A stretch of DNA of 64,000 nt, taken from assembly GCA_949752795.1 (NCBI GenBank), contig CATKHW010000010.1, positions 62,001 to 126,000 on the forward strand, written 5' to 3'. Source of the stretch: Hyperoodon ampullatus. Lineage: Eukaryota > Chordata > Mammalia > Artiodactyla > Ziphiidae. The first letter of the stretch is position 1, and every line of letters begins with the position of its first letter. The notes below the pieces were generated by a model. That model made no database searches and had not been told where the DNA came from. It saw only the letters and a program-made list of their open reading frames with translations. A program made the position numbers and the translations under genes. This document shows positions 23,624-35,796 of the stretch, in pieces.

Positions 23624-25363
23624 TCTTGCCTTTCTGGTTTTTACACATTTTGTGGATGTCCCTTTTGACCGGTGGGAAGTGATACTTCTTTGTAGTGCAG
23701 ATTTGCATTGCCCGCTTGCTTGCTTGGCCAAAAAGGGCGTATGCGTTTTCTCCTGAATATATTCAGGAGAAAACGCAAACGCCCTTTTTGGCCAAGTGCA
23801 TCATTGTCGAAGTTGTGCCCCTCTTCCTGTGCTTTAAAGGCGATTCCAATGTACCTCTTGAAATCTGTTTCCTGCTATTCTGCCTCGTTTTCAAGTCCGC
23901 CACGTTGCCTTCAATCAACCGATTTTTGGACGATAGTTGTCCTTTATTACTCGGCCAGTTTGTGCATTGCTGTGCCCCTGAGCTCCATTTTTCAACTCGT
24001 TTTTTGTGAGCTGACTGCAAGTCCAAAATTTTGGTTCAGGACCTATACTGGTTCCCGGTGGGGGGCTGAGGCTTTGGTTAATTCTTCTTCCTGCCGGGCA
24101 ATTACAGTGATATGTGCCCGTCCAAATGCCTAACAGCTACTCTCTCATTGGTTCTCCCTCTTCCCTTTCATCCTCTGCCAAATTGGCAACCTGTGCGAAC
24201 CAGGAGGTTAAAGGGGCTGTCTCTCCAAGTTGGGAGGTTGATAGTAAAGCAGATGGAAAGTCAAACCGGAGCACCAGGAGAGGGACTATTCGTTGAGTTT
24301 TAGAAACCTTTCGTATTCACAGTGTGTCCGTTCTCTAGGTTTCCCGTACATGTTATAACTGTAGTAATATTCCCTTCAACCTGGAGAGTTGTGACCCATG
24401 GAATGTGTGCCTGGCATTTGTGATTTAAAGGGTCTGCATTTTCTCACCAAATCTCACAAATCCTCTCAGACCCAAGTGTCCAGCCTTATGCCACATCCAG
24501 CTGTCGTTGTACATAGGGTCATTCCATGTTTCATCAGAGACCCTGAAGGAATTGTAAAGAATTTCCCAGTTTTTTTGTTTTGCTTTTGAAATTCCTTTTT
24601 ATAGTGGGTTTGAGCTGATTCTCGCTGCCATTTTTATGCCAGTCTAGACACACTTGATTCCCTTACGGAGACATATCAATACATAGGTTTTAAGATTCTT
24701 ACTAGTCAGATATATTCCTCTGCGGGAACTATGGGGTTTTGAGTCCCTTTCACTGAGGAAGGTGTAGGTCTTGTCTATTCCATAGTTGGTTTTTGGAACG
24801 GTACCTGTGCTTATATCAAACTCTGGTTTTATGCATCACCCCACCTCTCCTTCACCCTTAAGCAGGCATAAGATTGTTTCCTAAATGTGAGACTTTGTTT
24901 TCTTTCCTAACTCAGTTCAAGTGTAACCATGTTTACAGGATCTTCATAAGTGATATCTTATGATAAGTTTCTTTTTCTGTGTGACTTATTTCACTTAGAA
25001 TCATCGTACCTGAATCCACCCATTTTGCTGCTACTGGTCTTATGACATTGATTTCATGGCTGAGGGATATTCCATCGTACGTAAGTACCACAATTTTTTT
25101 GAACCATTTTTATATTTCCTGGGATATTTAAGGTGTACCCAAGTTGAGGTCCTTGTAAGCAGTGCAGCCCTATATTTTGGGGTGGTTCTGTCTTATTGAT
25201 TTTCAGTTTTCCCAAGGTATATTACCTAGACTGGAAGTGCCCTTGGCTCTGTAGCTCTGTTGTTTACTTCTTTTAGGGAACACAATGCACTCCTCCAGTG
25301 AGGCAGTTGGCAATTTACATCCCGCCCATCAGCATAACAAGGCTCCCTGTTCTCCAGGGCCTG
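23624..25363. repeat. Satellite unit 13, type D
   Basis: Repeats the D form of unit 12 one unit later, which suggests a local single-unit duplication. It has one extra T near 25095, making it 1,740 bp. Palindrome 23723-23796 has a mismatch in the right arm (CGCAAACGCC). Confidence 0.88.
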
Positions 25364-27100
25364 TCTTGCCTTTCTGGTTTTTACACATTTTGTGGATGTC
25401 CCTTTTGACCGGTGGGAAGTGATACTTCTTTATAGTGCAGATTTGCATTGCCTGCTTGCTTACATGGCCAAAAAGGGCGTATGCGTTTTCTCCTGAATAT
25501 ATTCAGGAGAAAAAGCATACGCCCTTTTAGGCCAAGTGCATCATTGTCGAAGTTGTGCCCCTCTTCCTGTGCTTTAAAGGCGATTCCAACGTACCTCTTG
25601 ATATCTGTTTCCTGCTATTGTGCCTCGCTTTCAAGTCTACCTCGCTGCCTTCCCTCAACAGATTTTTGACGATAGTTTTCCTTTATTACTCGGCCAGTTT
25701 GTGAATTGCTGTGCCCCTAAGCTCCATTTTTCAACTCGTTTTCTGTGAGCTGACCGCATGTCCAAAATTTTGGTTCGGGACCTATGGTGGTTCCCGGTGG
25801 GTGGCTGAGACTTTGGTTAATTTTTCTTCCTGGCGGGAAATTACAGTGATATGTGCCCGTCCAAATGCCTAACAGCTACTCTCTCATTGGTTCTCCCTCT
25901 TCCCTTTCATCCCCTGCCAAATTGGAAACCTGTGCGAACCAGGAGGTTAAAGGGGCTGTCTCTCCAAGTTGGGAGGTTGATAGTAAAGCAGATGGAAATT
26001 CAAACCGGAGCACCAGGAGAGGGACTATTCGTTGAGTTTTAGAAACCTTTCGTATTCACAGTGTGTCCGTTCTCTAGATTTCCCGTACATGTTAGAGCTG
26101 TAGTAATATTCCCTTCAACCTGGAGAGTTGGGACCCATGGAATGGGTGCCAGGCATTTGTGCTTTAAAGGGTCTGCATTTGCTCACCCAATCTCACCAAT
26201 CCTCTCAGTCCCAAGTGTCCAGCCTTATGCCACATCCAGCTGTCATTCTAGATAGGGTCATTCCAGGTTTCATCAGAGACCCTGAAGGAATTGTAAAGAA
26301 TTTCCCAGTTTTTTTGTTTTGTTTTTGAAATTCCTTTTTATAATGGGTTTGAGCTGATTCTCGCTGCCATGTTTATGCCAGTCTAGACACACTTGATTCC
26401 CTTACGTAGACATATCAATACATAGGTTTTAAGATTCTTACTAGTCAGATATATTCCTCTGCGGGAAATTGGGGTTTTGAGTCCCTTTCACTGAGGAAGG
26501 TGTAGGTCTTGTCTATTCCATAGTTGGTTTTTGGAACGGTACCTGTGCTTATATCAAACTCTGGTTTTATGCATCACCCCACCTCTCCTTCCCCCTTAAG
26601 CAGGCATAAGAGTGTTTTCTAAATGTGAGACACTGTTCTCTTTCCTAACTCAGTTCAAGTGTAGCCATGTGTACAGGATCATCATAAGTGATATCTTATG
26701 ATAAGTTTCTTTTTCTGTGTGACTTATTTCACTTAGAATCATCGTACCTGAATCCACCCATTTTGCTGCTACTGGTCTTATGACATTGATTTCATGGCTG
26801 AGGGATATTCCATCGTACGTAGGTACCACAATTTTTTGAACCATTTTTATATTTCCTGGGATATTTAAGGTGTACCCAAGTTGAGGTCCTTGTAAGCAGT
26901 GCAGACCTATAGTTTGGGGTGGCTCTGGCTTATTGATTTTCAGTTTTCCCAAGGTATATTCCCTAGACTGGAAGTGCCCTTGGCTCTGTAGCTCTGTTCT
27001 TTACTTGTTTTAGGGAACACAATGCAATCCTCCAGAGAGGCAGTTGGCAAGTTACATCCGCCCCATCAGCATAACAAGGCTCCCTGTTCTCCAGGGCCTG
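25364..27100. repeat. Satellite unit 14, type C
   Basis: This 1,737-bp unit has single-base losses near 25670 and 26469. It has the most damaged palindrome of the array (25463-25536): the left end reads TTACATGGCC and the right arm has AAAAGCATACG and CCTTTTAGGCC. Its L1 part from 26650 onward pairs with unit 16. Confidence 0.88.
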
Positions 27101-28839
27101 TCTTGCCTTTCTGGTGTTTACACATTTTGTGGATGTCCCTTTTGACCGGTGGGAAGTGATACTTCTTTGTAGTGCAGATTTGCATTGCCCGCTTGCTTGC
27201 TTGGCCAAAAAGGGCGTATGCGTTTTCTCCTGAATATATTCAGCAGAAAACGCATACGCCCTTTTTGGCCAAGTGCATCATTGTCGAAGTTGTGCCCCTC
27301 TTCCTGTGCTTTAAAGGCGATTCCAACGTACCTCTTGAAATCTGTTTCCTGGTATTCTGCCTCGCTTTCAAGTCCGCCTCGTTGCCTTCCCTTTACAGAT
27401 TTTTGGACGATAGTTGTCCTTTATTACTCTGCCAGTTTGTGAATTGCTGTGCCCTTGCGCTCCATTTTTCAACTCGTTTTTTTGTGAGCTGACCAGGAGT
27501 GCAAAATTTTGGTTCAGGACCTATGCTGGTTCACGGTGGGGGTCTGAGACTTTGGTTAATTCTTCTTCCTGCTGGGAAGTTAGAGTGATATGTGCCCGTC
27601 CTAATGCCTAACAGCTACTCTCTCATTGGTTCTCCCTCTTCCCTTTCACCTCTGCCAAATTGGCAACCTGTGCGAGCCAGGAGGTTAAAGGGGCTGTCTC
27701 TCCAAGTTGGGAGATTGATAGTAAAGCAGATTGAAAGTCAAACCGGAGCACCAGGAGAGGGACTATTCGTTGAGTTTTAGAAACCTTTCGTATTCACAGT
27801 GTGTCCGTTCTCTAGGTTTACCGTACATGTTATAGCTGTAGTAATATTCCCTTCATCCTGGAGAGTTGGGACCCATGGAATGGGTGCCAGGCATTTGTGC
27901 TTTAAAGGGTCTGCATTTGCTCACCCAATCCCACCAATCGTCTCAGTCCCAAGTGTCCAGCCTTATGCCACATCCAGCTGTCGTTGTAGATAGGGTCATT
28001 CCAGGTTTCATCAGAGACCCTGAAGGAATTGTAAAGAATTTCCCAGTTTTTTTGTTTTGTTTTTGAAATTCCTTTTTATAGTGGGTTTGAGCTAATTCCC
28101 GCTGCCATGTTTATGCCAGTCTAGACACACTTGATTCCCTTATGGAGACATATCAATACATAGGTTTTAAGATTCTTACTAGTCAGATATATTCCTCTGT
28201 GGGAAATATGGGGTTTTGAGTCCCTTTCACTGAGGAAGGTGTAGCTCTTGTCTATTCCATAGTTGGTTTTTCGAGCAGTACCTGTGCTTATATCAAACTC
28301 TGGTTTTAGGCATCACCCCACCTCTCCTTCACCCTTAAGCAGGCATAAGAGTGTTTCCTAAATGTGAGACTCTGTTCTCTTTCCTAACTCAGTTCAAGTG
28401 TAGCCATGTTTACAGGATCTTCATAAGTGATATCTTATGATAAGTTTCTTTTTCTGTGTGACTTATTTCACTTAGAATCATCGTACCTGAATCCACCCAT
28501 TTTGCTGCTACTGGTCTTATGACATTGATTCCATGGCTGAGGGATATTCCATCGTAGGTAAGTACCACAATATTTTGAACCATATTTATATTTCCTGGGA
28601 TACTTAAGGTGTACCCAAGTTGAGGTCCTTGAAAGCAGTGCAGCCCTAAATTTTGGGGTGGCTCTGTCTTATTGATTTTCAGTTTTCCCAAGGTATATTC
28701 CCTAGACTGGAAGTGCCCTTGGCTCTGTAGCTCTGTTGTTTACTTGTTTTAGGGAACACAGTGCACTCCTCCAGAGAGGCAGTTGGCAGTTTACATCCCG
28801 CCCATCAGCATAACAAGGCTTCCTGTTCTCCAGGGCCTG
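27101..28839. repeat. Satellite unit 15, type C
   Basis: Carries the C-group markers GTGCCCTTGCGCTCC near 27447 and GCTGACCAGGAGTGC near 27487, shared with units 16 and 17. A base is lost in TTTCACCTCTGCC near 27645. Palindrome 27200-27273 has one mismatch (TTCAGCAGAA). Confidence 0.88.
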
Positions 28840-30578
28840 TCTTGCCATTCTGGTTTTTACACATTTTGTGGATGTCCCATTTGACCGGTGGGAAGTGATA
28901 CTTCTTTGTAGTGCAGATTTGCATTGCCCACTTGCTTGCTTGGCCAAAAAGGGCGTATGCGTTTTCTCCTGAATATATTCAGGAGAAAATGCATACGCCC
29001 TTTTTGGCCAAGTGCATCATTGTCGAAGTTGTGCCCCTCTTCCTGTGCTTTAAAGGCGATTCCAATGTACCTCTTGAAATCTGTTTCCTGGTATTCTGCC
29101 TCGCTTTCAAGTCCGCCTCGTTGCCTTCCCTTTACAGATTTTTGGACGATAGTTGTCCTTTATTACTCTGCAGTTTGTGAATTTCTGTGCCCTTGCGCTC
29201 CATTTTTCAACTCGTTTTTTTGTGAGCTGACCAGGAGTGCAAAATTTTGGTTCAGGACCTATGCTGGTTCACGGTGGGGGTCTGAGACTTTGGTTAATTC
29301 TTCTTCCTGCTGGGAAGTTAGAGTGATATGTGCCCGTCCTAATGCCTAACAGCTACTCTCTCATTGGTTCTCCCTCTTCCATTTCATCCTCTGCCAAATT
29401 GGCAACCTGTGCGAGCCAGGAGGTTAAAGGGGCTGTCTCTCCAAGTTGGGAGATTGATAGTAACGCAGATGGAAAGTCAAACCGGAGCACCAGGAGAGGG
29501 ACAATTCGTTGAGTTTTAGAAACCTTTCGTATTCACAGTGTGTCCGTTCTCTATGTTTCCCGTACATGTTAGAGCTGTAGTAATATTCCCTTTAACCTGG
29601 AGAGTTGGGACCCATGGAATGGGTGCCAGGCATTTGTGCTTTAAAGGGTCTGCATTTGCTCACCCAATCTCACCAATCCTCTCAGTCCCAAGTGTCCAGC
29701 CTTATGCCACATCCAGCTGTCATTCTAGATAGGGTCATTCCAGGTTTCATCAGAGACCCTGAAGGAATTGTAAAGAATTTCCCAGTTTTTTTGTTTTGTT
29801 TTTGAAATTCCTTTTTATAATGGGTTTGAGCTGATTCTCGCTGCCATGTTTATGCCAGTCTAGACACACTTGATTCCCTTACGTAGACATATCAATACAT
29901 AGGTTTTAAGATTCTTACTAGTCAGATATATTCCTCTGCGGGAAATATGGGGTTTTGAGTCCCTTTCACTGAGGAAGGTGTAGGTCTTGTCTATTCCATA
30001 GTTGGTTTTTGGAACGGTACCTGTGCTTATATCAAACTCTGGTTTTATGCATCACCCCACCTCTCCTTCCCCCTTAAGCAGGCATAAGAGTGTTTTCTAA
30101 ATGTGAGACACTGTTCTCTTTCCTAACTCAGTTCAAGTGTAGCCATGTGTACAGGATCATCATAAGTGATATCTTATGATAAGTTTCTTTTTCTCTGTGA
30201 CTTATTTCACTTAGAATCATCGTACCTGAATCCACCCATTTTGCTGCTACTGGTCTTATGACATTGATTTCATGGCTGAGGGATATTCCATCGTACGTAA
30301 GTACCACAAATTTTTGAACCATTTTTATATTTCCTGGGATATTTAAGGTGTACCCAAGTTGAGGTCCTTGTAAGCAGTGCAGACCTATATTTTGGGGTGG
30401 CTCTGGCTTATTGATTTTCAGTTTTCCCAAGGTATATTCCCTAGACTGGAAGTGCCCTTGGCTCTGTAGCTCTGTTCTTTACTTGTTTTAGGGAACACAA
30501 TGCACTCCTCCAGAGAGGCAGTTGGCAATTTACATCCGCCCCATCAGCATAAAAAGGCTCCCTGTTCTCCAGGGCCTG
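28840..30578. repeat. Satellite unit 16, type C
   Basis: One base is lost in CTCTGCAGTTTG near 29167, and C-group markers are present near 29190-29240. Its L1 end at 30128-30430 matches unit 14 two units back, so a dimeric period exists in the C stretch too. Palindrome 28939-29012 has one CpG decay (AAAATGCATACG). Confidence 0.88.
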
Positions 30579-32318
30579 TCTTGCCTTTCTGGTGTTTACA
30601 CATTTTGTGGATGTCCCTTTTGACCGTTGGGAAGTCATACTTCTTTGTAGTGCAGATTTGCATTGCCCGCTTGCTTGCTTGGCCAAAAAGGGCGTATGCG
30701 TTTTCTCCTGAATATATTCAGGAGAAAACGCATACGCCCTTTTTGGCCAAGTGCATCATTGTCGAAGTTGTGCCCCTCTTCCTGTGCTTTAAAGGCGATT
30801 CCAACGTACCTCTTGAAATCTGTTTCCTGCTATTCTGCCTCGTTTTCAAGTCTGCCTCGTTGCCTTCCTTTAACAGATTTTTGGACGATAGTTGTCCTTT
30901 ATTACTCTGCCAGTTTGTGAATTGCTGTGCCCTTGCGCTCCATTTTTCAACTCGTTTTTTTGTGAGCTGACCAGGAGTGCAAAATTTTGCTTCAGGACCT
31001 ATGCTGGTTCACGGTGGGGGTCTGAGACTTTGGTTAATTCTTCTTCCTGCTGGGAAGTTAGAGTGATATGTGCCCGTCCTAATGCCTAACAGCTACTCTC
31101 TCATTGGTTCTCCCTCTTCCCTTTCATCCTCTCCCAATTTGGCAACCTGTGTAATCCAGGAGGTAAAAAGGGCTGTCTCTCCAAGTTGGGAGGTTGATAG
31201 TAAAGCAGATGGAAAGTCAAACCGGAGCACCAGTAGAGGGACTATTCGTTGAGTTTTAGAAACCTTTCGTATTCACAGTGTGTCCGTTCTCTAGGTTTCC
31301 CGTACATGTTATAGCTGTAGTAATATTCCCTTCAACCTGGAGAGTTGGGACCCATGGAATGGGTTCCAGGCATTTCTGCTTTAAAGGGTCTGCATTTGCT
31401 CACCCAATCTCACCAATCCTCTCAGTCCCAAGTGTCCCTCATTATGCCACATCCAGCTGTCATTGTAGATAGGGTCTTTCAAGGGTTCATCAGAGACCCT
31501 GAAGTAATTGTAAAGAATTTCCCAGTTTTTTTGTTTTGTTTTTGAAATTCCTTTTTATAGGGGGTTTGAGCTGATTCTCGCTGCCATGTTTATGCCAGTC
31601 TACACACACTTGATTCCCTTACAGAGACATATCAATACATAGGTTTTAAGATTCTTACTAGTCAGATATATTCCTCTGCGGGAAATATGGGGTTTTGAGT
31701 CCCTTTCACTGAGGAAGGTGTAGGTCTTGTCTATTCCATAGTTGGTTTATGGAACGGTACCTATGCTTATATCAAACTCTGGTTTTATGCATCACCCCAC
31801 CTCTCTTTCCCCCTTAAGCAGGCATAAGAGTGTTTTCTAAATGTGAGACACTGTTCTCTTTCCTAACTCAGTTCAAGTATAGCCATGTTTACAGCATCTT
31901 CATAAGTGATATCTTATGATAAGTTTCTTTTTCTCTGTGACTTATTTCACTTAGAATCATCGTACCTGAATCCACCCATTTTGCTGCTACTGGTCTTATG
32001 ACATTGATTTCATGGCTGAGGGATATTCCATCGTACGTAAGTACCACAATTTTTTGAACCATTTTTATATTTCCGGGGATATTTAAGGTGTACCCAAGTT
32101 GAGGTCCTTGTAAGCAGTGCAGCCTTAAATTTCGGGGTGGCTCTGTCTTATTGATTTTCAGTTTTCCCAAAGTATATTCCCTAGACGGGAAGTGCCCTTG
32201 GCTCTGTAGCTCTGTTGTTTACTTGTTTTAGGGAACACTATGTACTCCTCCAGAGAGGCAGTTGGCAATTTACATCCCACCCTTCAGCATAACAAGGCTC
32301 CATCTTCTCCAGGGCCTG
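30579..32318. repeat. Satellite unit 17, type C, A-like end
   Basis: C-group markers are present at the start and private changes occur near 31436-31510 (GTGTCCCTCATTATGCC, CTTTCAAGGGTTC). The last part takes the A form (AACACTATGTACTCC, CCCACCCTTCAG), marking the right border of the diverged stretch. Palindrome 30678-30751 is perfect, unusual for this region. Confidence 0.88.
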
Positions 32319-34057
32319 TCTTGCCTTTCTGGTTTTTACACATTTTGTGGATGTTCCTTTTGACCGGAGGGAAGTGATACTTCTTTGTAGTGCAGATTTG
32401 CATTGCCCGCTTGCTTGCTTGGCAAAAAAGGGCGTATGCATTTTCTCCTGAATATATTCAGGAGAAAAGGCATACGCCCTTTTTGGCCAAGTGCATCATT
32501 GTCGAAGTTGTGCCCCTCTTCCTGTGCTTTAAAGATGATTCCAACGTACCTCTTGAAATCTGTTTCCTGCTATTCTGGCTCGCTTTCAAGTCCACCTCGT
32601 TGCCTTCCCTCAACAGATTTTTGGACGATAGTTGTCCTTTATTACTCGGCCAGTTTGTGAATTGCTGTGCCCCTGAGCTCTATTTTTCAACTCGTTTTTT
32701 GTGAGCTGACCGCAAGTCGAAAATTTTGGTTCAGGACCTATGCTGGTTTCCGTTGGGGGGCTGAGACTTTGGTTAATTCTTCTTCCTTCCGGGAACTTAC
32801 ACTGATATGTGCCCGTCCAAATGCCTAACAGCTACTCTCTCATTGGTTCTCCCTCTTCCCTTTCATCCTCTGCCAAATTGGCAACCTGTGCGAACCAGGA
32901 GTTTAAAGGGGCTGTCTCTCCATGTTGGGAGATTGATAGTAAAGCAGGTGGAAAGTCAAACCGGAGCACCAGGAGTGGGACTATTTGTTGAGTTTTAGAA
33001 ACCTTTCGTATTCACAGTGTGTCCGTTCTCTAGGTTTCCCGTACATGTTATAGCTGTAGTAATATTCCCTTCAACCTGGAGAGTTGGGACTCATGGAATG
33101 GGTGCCATGCATTATTACTTTAAAGGGTCTGCATTTGCTCACCCAATCTCACCAATCCTGTCGGTCCCAAGTGTCCAGCCTTATGCCACATCCAGCTGTC
33201 GTTGTAGATAGGGTCATTCCAGGTTTCATCAGAGACCCTGAAGGAATTGTAAAGAATTTCCCAGTTTTTTTGTTTTGTTTTTGAAATTCCTTTTTATAGT
33301 GTGTTTGAGCTGATTCTCGCTGCCATGTTTATGCCAGTCTAGACACACTTGATTCCCTTACAGAGACATATCAATACATAGGTTTTAAGATTCTTACTAG
33401 TCAGATATATTCCTCTGCGGGAAATATGGTGTTTTCAGACCCTTTCACTGAGGAAGGTGTAGGTCTTGTCTATTCCATAGTTGGTTTTTGGAGCGGTACC
33501 TGTGCTTATATCAAACTCTGGTTTTATGCATCACCCCACCTCTCTTTCCCCCTTAAGCAGGCATAAGAATGTTTTCTAAATGTGAGACACTGTTCTCTTT
33601 CCTAACTCAGTTCAAGTGTAGCCATGTTTACAGGATCTTCATAAGTGAAATCTTATGATAAGTTTCTTTTTCTGTGTACCTTATTTCACTTAGAATCATC
33701 GTACCTGAATCCACCCATTTTGCTGCTACTGGTCTTATGTCATTGATTTCATGGCTGAGGGATATTCCATCGTACGTAAGTACCACAACTTTTTGAACCA
33801 TTTTTATATTTCCTGGGATATTTAACGTGTACCCAAGTTGAGGTCCTTGTAAGCAGTGCAGCCCTAAATTTTGGGGTGGCTCTGTCTTATTGATTTTCAG
33901 TTTTCCCAAGGTATATTCCCTAGACTGGAAGTTCCCTTGGCTCTGTAGCTCTGTTGTTTACTTGTTTTAGGGAACACAATGCACTCCTCCAGAGAGGTAG
34001 TTGGCAATTTACATCCCGCCCATCAGCATAACAAGGCTCCCTGTTCTCCAGGGCCTG
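32319..34057. repeat. Satellite unit 18, type B
   Basis: This is the first B unit after the C stretch and carries more private changes than later B units (AAAGATGATTCC near 32531, TGGTTTCCGTTGG near 32744, GACTATTTGTTGAG near 32979). Palindrome 32418-32491 has three changes (GGCAAAAAAG, GCATTTTC, AAAAGGCATACG). Confidence 0.88.
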
Positions 34058-35796
34058 TCTTGCCTTTCTGGTTTTTACACATTTTGTGGATGTCCCTTTT
34101 GACCGGTGGGAAGTGATACTTCTTTGTAGTGCAGATTTGCATTGCCCGCTTGCTTGCTTGGCCAAAAAGTGCGTATGCGTTTTCTCCTGAATATATTCAG
34201 GAGAAAACGCATACGCCCTTTTTGGCCAAGTGCATCATTGTCGAAGTTGTGCCCCTCTTCCTGTGCTTTAAAGGCGATTCCAACGTACCTCTTGAAATCT
34301 GTTTCCTGCTATTCTGGCTCGCTTTCAATTCCCCCTCGTTGCCTTCCCTCAACAGATTTTTGGACGATAGTTGTCCTTTATTACTCGGCCAGTTTGTGAA
34401 TTGCTGTGCCCCTGAGCTCCATTTTTCAACTCGTTTTTGGTGAGCTGACCGCAAGTCCAAAATTTTGGTTCAGGACCTATACTCGTTCCCGGTGGGGGGC
34501 TGAGACTTTGGTTAATTCTTCTTCCTGCCGGGAAATTACAGTGATATGTGCCCGTCCAAATGCCTAACAGCTACTCTCTCATTGGTTCTCCCTCTTCCCT
34601 TTCATCCTCTGCCAAATTGGCAACCTGTGCGAACCAGGAGGTTAAAGGGGCTGTCTCTCCATGTGGGGAGGTTGATAGTAAAGCAGATGGAAAGTCAAAC
34701 CGGAGCACCAGGAGAGGGACTATTCGTTGAGTTTTAGAAACCTTTCGTATTCACAGTGTGTCCGTTCTCTAGGTTTCCCGTACATGTTATAACTGTAGTA
34801 ATATTCCCTTCAACCTGGAGAGTTGGGACCCATGGAATGCGTGCCATGCATTATTGCTTTAAAGGGTCTGCATTTGTTCACCCAATCTCACCAATCCGCT
34901 CAGTCCCGAGTGTCCAGCCTTATGCCACATCCAGCTGTCATTGTAGATAGGGTCATTCCAGGTTTCATCATTGACCCTGAAGGAATTATAAAGAATTTCC
35001 CAGGTTTTTTGTTTTGTTTTTGAAATTCCTTTTTATAGTGGGTTTGAGCTGATTCTCGCTGCCTTGTTTATGCCAGTCTAGACACACTTGATTCCCTTAC
35101 GGAGACATATCAATACATAGGTTTTAAGATTCTTACTAGTCAGATATATTCCTCTGCGGGAAATATGGGGTTTTGAGTCCCTTTCACTGAGGAAGGTGTA
35201 AGTCTTGTCTATTCCACAGTTGGTTTTTGGAACGGTACCTGTGCTTATATCAAACTCTGGTTTTATGCATCACCCCACCTCTCTTTCCCCCTTAAGCAGG
35301 CATAAGAGTGTTTTCTAAATGTGAGACACTGTGCTCTTTCCAAACTCATTTCAAGTGTAGCCATGTTTACAGCATCTTCATAAGTGATATCTTATGATAA
35401 GTTTCTTTTTCTGTGTGACTTATTTCACTTAGAATCATCGTACCTGAATCCACCCATTTTGCTGCTACTGGTCTTATGACATTGATTTCATGGCTGAGGG
35501 ATATTCCATCGTACGTAAGTACCACAATTTTTTGAACCATTTTTATATTTCCTGGGATATTTAAGGTGTACCCAAGTTGAGGTCCTTGTAAGCAGTGCAG
35601 CCTTAAATTTTGGGGTGGCTCTGTCTTATTGATTTTCAGTTTTCCCAAAGTATATTCCCTAGACTGGAAGTGCCCTTGGCTCTGTAGCTCTGTTGTTTAC
35701 TTGTTTTAGGGAACACTATGTACTCCTCCAGAGATGCAGTTGGCAATTTACATCCCACCCTTCAGCATAACAAGGCTCCCTCTTCTCCAGGGCCTG
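34058..35796. repeat. Satellite unit 19, type A variant
   Basis: CAATTCCCCCTCG near 34326 is shared with unit 12. GAATGCGTGCCATG near 34836 and CATCATTGACCCTG near 34966 are private. From about 35064 (CTGCCTTGTTTATGCC) onward its sequence reappears in the second half of unit 29. Palindrome 34157-34230 has one mismatch (AAAAGTGCG). Confidence 0.88.

Larger units (their letters stand above)
21885..32318. repeat. Diverged C/D-type stretch inside the array
   Basis: Six consecutive units share forms absent from the A/B units: CCAGGCATTTGTG in place of CCATGCATTATT, and, in units 15-17, GTGCCCTTGCGCTCC. They hold most of the single-base indels and, with unit 18, the worst palindromes. C-type features also appear in edge unit 1, so C is probably the older form and A/B the later amplified one. 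Confidence 0.8.

Noticed and set aside
30500..30970. Open frames of 154-156 codons at 30500, 35718 and 53106
   Set aside because: Plus-strand frames over antisense L1 and the palindrome, created by point changes in individual units; no homology or start context.
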